Shown here piece by piece: positions 1 to 5,125 of a DNA stretch of 5,458 bases (its first letter is position 1; every line of letters starts with the position of its first letter). The translations under genes were made by a program, and so were the position numbers. The notes under the pieces were generated by a model, which had not been told where the DNA came from, did not search any database, and saw nothing but the letters and a program-made list of their open reading frames with translations. The stretch spans positions 1-5,458 of the forward strand of contig JAFAZL010000747.1 in assembly GCA_019239815.1 (NCBI GenBank), written 5' to 3'. This DNA is from Acidobacteriota bacterium. Lineage in GTDB: Bacteria > Acidobacteriota > Terriglobia > Acidoferrales > UBA7541.

Positions 1-853
1 GCGTTCCGTCCGGATCGTACGCATCGATACTATTTTTCCCGTCACGCCCAACCTCGGGCCCGTCGAATGTCTTCCAGCCACGCTTCTTCAACTCCGCTGC
101 CGCAACCCCCGCATCCTTCACGCCCAGCGAAAAGTGATTCTGCACGCCCATCTCTTTGTGATCCGCATTGGCCGGAATATTCAGCATGTACTCGATCCAA
201 TCGCCCCCGTCCGGCACCTGTATCTCGTACCAATCGATGTCGTTGTCCTTGAACCCGCCATACCAATACACGCGAAACCCGAGGACGTCGCGATAGAACC
301 TGTTCTCGGCGTCCATGCTTTTCACCACGAATCCCGCGTGAATCATCCGGCTGCCGAGCTGCTTCTCTGCAGCCTTGAACGGCGCCGCCGCACCGGATCT
401 CTGTACGAAACCGATACGATTGCCTTCCGGATCCCGCACTTCAAGGTCTGGCGCCGGAACTTCCTTCGAAATCGGCTCTGCACTCACTCCCCGCGCGGTT
501 AAATATTTGCGCAAAGCCACCGCGTCATCGGTTGCGAACACAACCTCAGCAACCCAATTCCGCGGCGCTGGAGAGGGAACTGGCTCTAGTTCGACAAACT
601 GCTCCGCATTGACCCCAAGACGCGCCAGCTTCTTGTCCGACCAATCCCCGCTCTTCTTCGGCAATCCCAACACGTCCGAATAAAACGCTCGCGACCGCGA
701 AACATCGCTGACGTAAATAACCACATGATCGATCCCAGTAATCTTCGGCCGCACAGGCGGATTGTCTCCGCTGCCAGCGCCCGCCCCGCGGGATGAAGGC
801 AAGCCGAGAATGACCAGAACAGCAATCGCGATGCCCGCCAAAATTTTCGTCAT
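1..853 (-). CDS. Exported double-VOC (glyoxalase/dioxygenase superfamily) protein, copy 1, 3'-truncated by window edge
   Basis: The frame opens at an ATG (853-851) and stays open for 284 codons to the left edge, so the C-terminus is missing. Residues 1-27 look like a signal peptide: a Lys at position 3, a hydrophobic stretch ILAGIAIAVLVILGL, then a small-residue region ending near GAGAG, which suggests export. Two VOC domains follow, each made of two beta-alpha-beta-beta-beta modules: about 38-152 and 168 to the edge. In the C-terminal domain H172, E221 and H240 sit at classical metal-ligand positions; the fourth, expected near 287, lies just outside the window. In the N-terminal domain H43 and E88 are present, but the other two positions hold E103 and G148. 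Residues 171-284 are about 55% identical to the adjacent paralogue by hand count, with no gaps. Start and upstream stop share one base (TGATG), so coupled translation is likely; a weak GGGG lies 8 bases upstream. VOC proteins include lyases, isomerases, extradiol dioxygenases and resistance proteins. The substrate cannot be named here. Confidence 0.85.
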   Translation of the reverse strand, partial: MTKILAGIAIAVLVILGLPSSRGAGAGSGDNPPVRPKITGIDHVVIYVSDVSRSRAFYSDVLGLPKKSGDWSDKKLARLGVNAEQFVELEPVPSPAPRNWVAEVVFATDDAVALRKYLTARGVSAEPISKEVPAPDLEVRDPEGNRIGFVQRSGAAAPFKAAEKQLGSRMIHAGFVVKSMDAENRFYRDVLGFRVYWYGGFKDNDIDWYEIQVPDGGDWIEYMLNIPANADHKEMGVQNHFSLGVKDAGVAAAELKKRGWKTFDGPEVGRDGKNSIDAYDPDGT

Positions 854-1779
854 CACTGCGGCCCCGGATGCTTTCCCGTAAACTCACTACAGCAAGGCTT
901 CTCCGCTGGCTTGAACTCCATGAACTCCACACGCGTATCGTCCGGATCGTAAACGTTCAACTGCCACTTACCATCGCGCCCCACCTTCGGCTTCTCCGTC
1001 GGCTTCCATCCATTCTTGATCAATCGCGCCTCAGCTTCCTTGATGCTCACCACGCCCAGCGAAATATGATTCATCACGCCCAGCGTATGGTGGTCCGCGG
1101 TCGCCGAAATATTCAGCATGTATTCGAGCCACGTATTCCCATCCGGCTCCTGCATCGCCACCCATGAATCTTCGTCGTCCTTCATTCCGCCGTGCCAATA
1201 CAAATGAAAGCCGAGCACATCGCGATAAAACTTGTCCGCCGCGCCGCGATCCTTGATTACCCATCCCGTGTGAATCAGCTGATTGCTCTTCGGCGAAATC
1301 GCAATGTTGCTGACCACTCCCGTCCCCGGCGAAACAAAAATCACCCGATGATCTTCCGGATCACGCACCTCGACATATTTATCTCCCGCCTGATCTTTCT
1401 TCACTTCGCTTACCTGCACCCCGCGTCCCACCAAATATTCCCGCATCAATCCGGCATCCTTTACGTGATATCCAACTGCCTCAATCCCGTTCTTCCCATC
1501 TCCCGGATCATTCGCCACCAACTCAACCTTCTGTAGCGAATTTACATTGAAACATTTGACCTCAGCGCCGGGCCTCGTAAAACATCCCGCCTTCGCCTCC
1601 GGCAACCCCAAAATCTTCGAGTAAAACGGATACGATTTCTGCATATCCGTCACCCGAATCCGCACCAGCGCAATATTCGTAATCGCCGGTCGCTCCGCCG
1701 CCGCATATAGCGCGACCGCAGCACCCGCCAGCACAGTCACAAGCCCACACAACAACGCGACCCGACGTCGAATACGCAT
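853..1779 (-). CDS. Exported double-VOC (glyoxalase/dioxygenase superfamily) protein, copy 2
   Basis: This encodes 308 residues. An in-frame GTG at 1785 lies inside the GAGGTGA ribosome site, so the ATG at 1779 is the better start. The N-terminus has RIRRR followed by a hydrophobic run VALLCGLVTVLAGAAVALYAAA, a probable signal peptide cleaved near AAA-ER. The arginines are only faintly Tat-like. Two VOC domains follow, at about 33-150 and 166-290. The C-terminal domain has a full metal tetrad, H170, E219, H238 and E285, in the contexts IHTGW, WLEYML, NHISLGV and RVEFME. The N-terminal domain has lost most of its ligands: Leu38, Ala101 and Ile147 stand at three of the four positions and only E87 remains. 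It is probably structural or binding rather than catalytic. Four cysteines (66, 76, and the adjacent pair 295-296 in the tail) could form disulfides if the protein is periplasmic. It is the third gene of the operon and overlaps the next paralogue by one base. Metal-dependent enzyme or binding protein is inferred; the substrate is unknown. Confidence 0.88.
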   Translation of the reverse strand: MRIRRRVALLCGLVTVLAGAAVALYAAAERPAITNIALVRIRVTDMQKSYPFYSKILGLPEAKAGCFTRPGAEVKCFNVNSLQKVELVANDPGDGKNGIEAVGYHVKDAGLMREYLVGRGVQVSEVKKDQAGDKYVEVRDPEDHRVIFVSPGTGVVSNIAISPKSNQLIHTGWVIKDRGAADKFYRDVLGFHLYWHGGMKDDEDSWVAMQEPDGNTWLEYMLNISATADHHTLGVMNHISLGVVSIKEAEARLIKNGWKPTEKPKVGRDGKWQLNVYDPDDTRVEFMEFKPAEKPCCSEFTGKHPGPQ

Positions 1780-1781
1780 AT

Positions 1782-1788
1782 TCACCTC
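1782..1788 (-). promoter_or_regulatory. Shine-Dalgarno of VOC copy 2, overlapping the rarA stop codon
   Basis: On the minus strand GAGGTGA occupies 1788-1782, two bases before the ATG at 1779. Its first two bases are also the last two bases of the rarA stop TGA (1789-1787). Ribosomes ending rarA would therefore sit on the initiation site of the next gene, which suggests coupled translation. The position of this site is also why the GTG at 1785 is unlikely to be the start. Confidence 0.7.
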
Positions 1789-3136
1789 AGGACTTCGAAG
1801 GTTTGGATTTTATCTTCCGAATATCTTCCAGCCTCTGCCGAATCCGCTGCTCAAATCCCTGATCCGTCGGCTGGTAATACGTCCGTCCCGCAAGATTCGC
1901 CGGTAAGCACGACATGTTCGTCACTTTCTCTTCATAATCGTGCGCGTACTGATAGCCCTTACCGTACCCCACATTCTTCATCAGCCCCGTCACCGCATTC
2001 CGCAAATGCAATGGCACCGGATCGGCTTCCGTCTTCCGCACATCCTCCATTACATCGCCATATGCCGTATACAGCGCATTCGACTTCGGCGCGAGCGAAA
2101 GATAAACCGCGGCCTGCGCCAAAGCAAGATTGCCCTCCGGCGGCCCGATGAAATCAAACGCCTCTTTCGCCGCCAAAGTCACAGCCAGCGCGCCCGGCTC
2201 CGCCAATCCAATATCCTCGCTCGCCATTCGCACCATGCGCCGCGCCAGATAAAGCGGGTCCTCGCCCGACTCCAGCATCCGCGCCAGCCAATACAACGCC
2301 GCATCCGGATCGGAATTCCGCACCGATTTGTGCAGCGCTGAAATTAAGTTGAAATGTTCTTCGCCCGACTTGTCGTACCGCAACAGCTTCCGCTGCAACA
2401 CATCCTCAAGCAATTCCGCCGTAAGGTGCCGCACTCCGCCGCTATCCGCCACAGCCGCCCGCACCGTGAGATCGAGCGTGTTATACGCCGACCGCGCATC
2501 GCCATTCGCGTACGATGCGATCCGAAACAAAACTTCATCGCTTGCCTCAACGCTCTCATTCCCAAGTCCGCGATCCTTATCATTCAACGCACGGCGCAAA
2601 AGCGTCGCGATCAGCGGCGTCGGCAGCGCCTCCAGAATGTAAACCTTCGTCCGTGACAACAGCGGCGAAATCACCTCAAACGATGGATTTTCCGTCGTCG
2701 CCCCAATAAAGGTGATATGCCCCGCCTCTACGTAGGGAAGAAATGCATCCTGCTGCGCCTTATTAAATCGATGCACTTCATCCACAAACACAATAGTCCG
2801 CGGCCCGCCCCGCGCCTTCCGCTCCGCGTTCGCCATCACTTCCTTGATTTCTTTGATCCCCGCCAGAACCGCGCTGAACGAAACAAACTCCGACGAAGTG
2901 AGCCGCGCAATCATCCGCGCCAGCGTCGTCTTCCCGCACCCCGGCGGCCCCCAGAACAGCATCGAGCTCAAATCATCGTTCTCGATCTGCACTCGCAGCG
3001 GCTTCCCCGGCCCAAGCAATTTCTCCTGCCCGATAAATTCGTCCAGCGTTCGTGGACGCATTCGCTCCGCTAGCGGCTGGTGCGCAGCCGGCACATCCGG
3101 CTCAATCGGCTCCGGCAATTTCGAAAAGAGACTCAC
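1787..3136 (-). CDS. rarA: Replication-associated recombination protein A (RarA/MgsA), AAA+ ATPase
   Basis: RarA is a cytosolic ATPase of the clamp-loader-like AAA+ group, related to eukaryotic WRNIP1/Mgs1. It works with SSB and the recombination machinery at stalled or gapped replication forks. The 449-residue length matches the family (E. coli protein about 447). Visible motifs are PLAERMRPRTLDEFIGQ near the start (21-37), Walker A GPPGCGKTT (63-71), Walker B IVFVDEVHRF (115-124), sensor 1 GATTENPSFEV (145-155), arginine finger R162 in SPLLSR, and a sensor 2 region NGDARSAYNTLD (211-222). The C-terminal tetramerisation domain covers about 255-430 and includes DPDAALYWLARMLESGEDP and RRMVRMASEDIGLA. 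All key residues are intact. The start is GTG, and GTGA overlaps the upstream methyltransferase stop by four bases. A poor GGCGGT lies 8 bases upstream, so translation probably relies on coupling. It is the second gene of the operon. Confidence 0.97.
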   Translation of the reverse strand: MSLFSKLPEPIEPDVPAAHQPLAERMRPRTLDEFIGQEKLLGPGKPLRVQIENDDLSSMLFWGPPGCGKTTLARMIARLTSSEFVSFSAVLAGIKEIKEVMANAERKARGGPRTIVFVDEVHRFNKAQQDAFLPYVEAGHITFIGATTENPSFEVISPLLSRTKVYILEALPTPLIATLLRRALNDKDRGLGNESVEASDEVLFRIASYANGDARSAYNTLDLTVRAAVADSGGVRHLTAELLEDVLQRKLLRYDKSGEEHFNLISALHKSVRNSDPDAALYWLARMLESGEDPLYLARRMVRMASEDIGLAEPGALAVTLAAKEAFDFIGPPEGNLALAQAAVYLSLAPKSNALYTAYGDVMEDVRKTEADPVPLHLRNAVTGLMKNVGYGKGYQYAHDYEEKVTNMSCLPANLAGRTYYQPTDQGFEQRIRQRLEDIRKIKSKPSKS

Positions 3137-4080
3137 GCGCGCGCACCGCCAATATTCACAACAATCTTTCGTTGTCGCGCCGCCTCATAAAACAGAACCG
3201 CAGCAGCCGCAGCCGCGTTCAACGACTCAATCCCACTCGCCATCGGAATCCGAATCCGCGCATCCGCACTTCGCTCCACTTCAGCCGGCAGTCCAGCTCC
3301 TTCGTTCCCGACGAGCATCGCCACTGGCTGGCACCAATCAACATCCCACGGCGCAAACACAGGATCGCTCGAACCGCCATCGCCGTCAGCGCTCGCATGC
3401 GCCACCGACGCCAGCGTCCGCACTCCCGCCACTTTCAATTGTGTGAGCAAAATCGGCAAAGACATCCCCGCCACAATCGGCAAGTGCAACGCCGCTCCCG
3501 CCGACGCCCGCAGCGCCTTCGGCGAATAAGGACTCGCCGTCCCGCTCTGTCCCGAAGCCGCCGTCGCCGCACCCGTCGCCCCGAACGCCGATGCCGTTCG
3601 AATAATCGTCCCCACGTTTCCCGGATCCTGCACGCCCGCCAGCACCACCAGCAGCGGGGAACAAGCACCTGAAGGCGTCTTCAATAACTCGTCAAACGTC
3701 GCCGTTCGCGGCCGCACCAGCGCCGCGACACCTTGCGGATGCTCTGTATCCGCAACCCCCTCAAACAACCGATCCGTAGTCCGCAAAATCGGAATCGCAA
3801 TCTCCGGCCGGTCGATCACCGGCGCAAGTCGCTCTCGATGCCGCTCCCCCGACTCGCTAAACAACACGGCATCGATCGGACAACCCGACCGCAGCGCTTC
3901 TTCCACCAACCGAACGCCCTCAACACCGACAGCACCGGTCTCCGTCGCCAGCCCGCCGCGCAACGCCAACCGAAATTCCTTCAGCCATCGGTTGTCCCGC
4001 GAAGTGATCGTCGACGCGCTTACACTCGCGCCCCCGCGAGGCGCACGCGCGTTTCCGCCACCTTTTACAGGTGTAGCCAT
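3133..4080 (-). CDS. SpoU/TrmH-family RNA 2'-O-ribose methyltransferase
   Basis: This predicts a 315-residue SAM-dependent methyltransferase of the SPOUT trefoil-knot class, which methylates a ribose 2'-OH in rRNA or tRNA. The order is a Gly/Arg/Ala-rich leader (1-24), an ITSRDNRWLKEF segment (25-36), a SpoU substrate-binding domain at about 50-122 (VEGVRLVEEAL), then the catalytic domain. Motif 1 is QDPGNVGTIIRTASAFG (151-167, with N155 and R161), motif 2 LVGNEGAGLP (256-265), and motif 3 IRIPMASGIESLNAAAAAAV (276-295, with S286 and N288). It is longer than RlmB or TrmH of E. coli and looks more like the YsgA-type or unassigned 23S rRNA methyltransferases, so the target base is not claimed. 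A longer frame reaches an ATG at 4200, but that extension would translate the intergenic hairpin, and the ATG at 4080 fits the family better. No strong Shine-Dalgarno is seen: the GGAGGGGAGGA run ends 18 bases before the start, too far for normal use. It is the first gene of the operon. Confidence 0.93.
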   Translation of the reverse strand: MATPVKGGGNARAPRGGASVSASTITSRDNRWLKEFRLALRGGLATETGAVGVEGVRLVEEALRSGCPIDAVLFSESGERHRERLAPVIDRPEIAIPILRTTDRLFEGVADTEHPQGVAALVRPRTATFDELLKTPSGACSPLLVVLAGVQDPGNVGTIIRTASAFGATGAATAASGQSGTASPYSPKALRASAGAALHLPIVAGMSLPILLTQLKVAGVRTLASVAHASADGDGGSSDPVFAPWDVDWCQPVAMLVGNEGAGLPAEVERSADARIRIPMASGIESLNAAAAAAVLFYEAARQRKIVVNIGGARA

Positions 4081-4128
4081 AGCAGCGAGCCTAGCAAATC
4101 CTCCCCTCCAAGGCCATTTCCGGCATTT

Positions 4129-4161
4129 GGGTGCCGCACCCTCAGGTTTAAGAGGGTGCGG
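4129..4161. repeat. Inverted repeat/hairpin with a third competing arm
   Basis: CCGCACCCTC (4134-4143) and GAGGGTGCGG (4152-4161) are perfect reverse complements: a 10-bp GC-rich stem with an 8-base loop AGGTTTAA. Just outside, GGGTGC (4129-4134) can also pair with GCACCC (4136-4141), so two identical arms compete for the same partner. No T-run follows on either strand, so it does not look like an intrinsic terminator. It would lie in the 5' leader of the minus-strand operon if transcription starts upstream of it, ending 48 bases before the methyltransferase ATG. It may be a dispersed palindromic repeat or an RNA leader structure. Confidence 0.75.
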
Positions 4162-4213
4162 GTTTAGATGTAACTCCGCCCACATCAGGACGACGATCAC
4201 GATCCAGGAAACC

Positions 4214-4247
4214 TGTCATGCCGATCGAAGCGAGGGATCTGCTTTTC
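4214..4247. repeat. Copy of a recurrent intergenic repeat ('GTCATGCCGA...GCGAGGGATCTG' type)
   Basis: The stretch GTCATGCCGATCGAAGCGAG (4215-4234), continuing with GGATCTGCTTTTC, matches from memory a repeat family seen between genes in many acidobacterial and some other genomes, usually of the form GTCATtCCGAgCGaAGCGAGGaATCT. In one plus-strand frame it reads CHADRSEGSAF, a peptide familiar from mis-annotated small ORFs. I recognise the pattern but could not search for other copies. Its presence argues that this stretch is non-coding. Confidence 0.6.
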
Positions 4248-4291
4248 ATTGCGTCTTGACCCAACGTACCCCTTCTCCATTGCTTCCCCCA

Positions 4292-4321
4292 TTCCATCCG
4301 TGGTAGCGTCGCCCAAATAAT
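4292..4321 (+). promoter_or_regulatory. Possible weak promoter for the YrdC-family gene
   Basis: AATAAT (4316-4321) matches five of six bases of the sigma-70 -10 box and is the most AT-rich spot near the gene. The -35 at the best spacing, TTCCAT (4292-4297, 18-base spacer), matches only two of six. A TTGACC at 4256-4261 is a good -35, but no -10 lies 16-18 bases after it. A start near 4328 would give a leader of about 50 bases. This is a weak call based on position and one box. Confidence 0.22.
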
Positions 4322-4365
4322 GGCAGCGCGGCGGAGCGCTGCAGCTTAGTTATTACGACTTCGCC

Positions 4366-4370
4366 GAGGG
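4366..4370 (+). promoter_or_regulatory. Shine-Dalgarno GAGGG deciding the TTG start of the YrdC-family gene
   Basis: GAGGG is followed by eight bases (CCAAAACA) and then TTG at 4379. No ATG or GTG occurs in frame between the upstream stop TAG (4304-4306) and this TTG. Spacing and strength are both normal, so TTG is well supported as the initiation codon. Confidence 0.65.
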
Positions 4371-4378
4371 CCAAAACA

Positions 4379-5044
4379 TTGCCGGCAGAACTGTTGCGCG
4401 TTAACCCGCAGACACCGGAAATCGATGCACTGCGATACGCGGCCCATTTCCTTGTACGCGGCAGTGTCATCGCCATCCCCACTGACACGTTCTACGGACT
4501 CGCCGCCGACCCTTTCAATCTCGCCGCCGTCGATGAGCTTTACCGCGTCAAAGGCCGCCCCGAAACGCGTGCGCTCCCTATTCTTGTCAACTCGCTCGAG
4601 CAAGCCCTCCTCTTAATGCGCCAAGGCATGCTCGAGGGCACCAGCATGGAGCATCCTCCACGCAATTTCACAAAGCTCGCCGATGCCTTCTGGCCCGGCG
4701 GCCTGACGCTCGTCGTCGAAGCGGCAAATCGCGTCCCGCTCAAAGTCACCGCCAACACCGGCAAAGTCGCCCTTCGCTGGCCCAAGCACCCAGTCGTCGA
4801 GCAACTCATCGACGAATTCGGCGGCCCCATCACCGGCACCAGCGCCAACATCTCCGGCTTCCCAGCCTGCGCCAACACCGATCAATTGATGCGGCAACTC
4901 GGCCTGCGCCTTCCCTTAGTCCTCGACGCAGGCGAAACCGGCGCCGGCCTCCCCTCCACCATCATCGGCATCCAGGACGAAAACTGGGAAGTCCTCCGCG
5001 AAGGCGCCATCCCCATCAACGAAATCCAAGCCGTCCTCCAGTAA
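4379..5044 (+). CDS. tsaC: L-threonylcarbamoyladenylate synthase (YrdC/TsaC/Sua5 family, single domain)
   Basis: The predicted enzyme makes threonylcarbamoyl-AMP from threonine, bicarbonate and ATP in the cytosol. TsaD with its partners then uses it to form t6A at position 37 of ANN-decoding tRNAs. The 221 residues show the YrdC fold motifs in order: IAIPTDTFYGLAADPFN (31-47), K58-G-R60 in RVKGRPETRALPILV, FWPGGLTLVV (104-113), ALRWPKHP (131-138), ITGTSANISG (151-160), and STIIGI (193-198) followed by VLREGAI (205-211). The length fits the single-domain form, without the C-terminal Sua5 domain. Between the KGR segment and the WPGG motif there is a longer loop (about 80-97, RQGMLEGTSMEHPPRN) than in short homologues. 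The start is TTG, supported by GAGGG eight bases upstream. YciO-type paralogues share these motifs, so the exact subfamily is less certain than the fold. It is transcribed away from the methyltransferase operon and toward anmK. Confidence 0.93.
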   Translation: MPAELLRVNPQTPEIDALRYAAHFLVRGSVIAIPTDTFYGLAADPFNLAAVDELYRVKGRPETRALPILVNSLEQALLLMRQGMLEGTSMEHPPRNFTKLADAFWPGGLTLVVEAANRVPLKVTANTGKVALRWPKHPVVEQLIDEFGGPITGTSANISGFPACANTDQLMRQLGLRLPLVLDAGETGAGLPSTIIGIQDENWEVLREGAIPINEIQAVLQ

Positions 5045-5076
5045 CCGCACATTACTTTCTCTCCTCACGACACTCT

Positions 5077-5116
5077 TTCTCCTCTGTGCTCTCCGCGCCC
5101 GCTGTGGTGAAATCTT
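5077..5116 (+). repeat. Possible degenerate intergenic repeat ('CTCTGTG...CTGTGGTGAAATC' type)
   Basis: The pyrimidine-rich stretch with CTCCTCTGTGCTCTCCGC and then CTGTGGTGAAATCTT resembles, from memory, a repeat of the form CTCTGTGTxCTCTGTGxCTCTGTGGTGAAATC that is scattered between genes in several bacterial phyla. The match is imperfect in the middle (CGCGCCCG). Recognition is by eye only. Confidence 0.35.
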
Positions 5117-5124
5117 CTTTCACC
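5106..5124 (+). repeat. Small hairpin immediately upstream of the anmK start
   Basis: GGTGAAA (5106-5112) and TTTCACC (5118-5124) are perfect reverse complements with a five-base loop TCTTC. The stem ends one base before the TTG at 5126, so it covers the region where the ribosome would bind. No other Shine-Dalgarno is visible. No T-run follows, so a terminator of the preceding gene is unlikely. It may reduce initiation or be a leftover of the repeat that precedes it. Confidence 0.5.
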
Positions 5125-5125
5125 C

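Larger units (their letters stand above)
4081..4378. other. Divergent intergenic region between the methyltransferase operon and the YrdC-family gene
   Basis: These 298 bases separate two divergently transcribed units and should contain the promoters of both. No believable protein is seen. Frames that cross it are extensions or shadows of the flanking genes. It holds a hairpin with a repeated arm (4129-4161), a fragment of a widespread intergenic repeat (4214-4247), and a possible weak plus-strand -10 box (4316-4321). I could not find a convincing -35/-10 pair for the minus-strand operon. A purine run on the minus strand (4110-4099) resembles a ribosome site but lies too far from the ATG at 4080. 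Confidence 0.7.

Noticed and set aside
853..1779. Lipoprotein signal at the LLC of VOC copy 2
   Set aside because: The residues before the Cys (A-L-L) do not fit a lipobox and the Cys lies too early, at the start of the hydrophobic stretch.
1780..1785. GTG at 1785 as start of VOC copy 2
   Set aside because: This GTG is inside the GAGGTGA ribosome site; the ATG at 1779 uses that site.
2844..3672. Long plus-strand open frames of about 200 codons (2844-3446 and 3052-3672)
   Set aside because: They lie antisense to rarA and the methyltransferase, are rich in Arg, Ser, Pro and His as expected from reversed GC-rich codons, and show no domain.
4129..4161. Intrinsic terminator
   Set aside because: The stem is strong but no T-run follows on either strand, and it lies between divergent genes where no transcript needs to end.
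4081..4200. N-terminal extension of the methyltransferase to an ATG at 4200 (355 residues)
   Set aside because: The extra 40 codons run through the intergenic hairpin and have no family-like sequence; the ATG at 4080 suits the family better.
4256..4284. Promoter with TTGACC as -35
   Set aside because: At 17-base spacing the -10 position reads ATTGCT, only two of six consensus matches.
4246..4603. Minus-strand small ORFs overlapping the start of the YrdC-family gene (80 and 85 codons)
   Set aside because: They mostly overlap a well-supported gene in the opposite strand and contain no recognisable motif.
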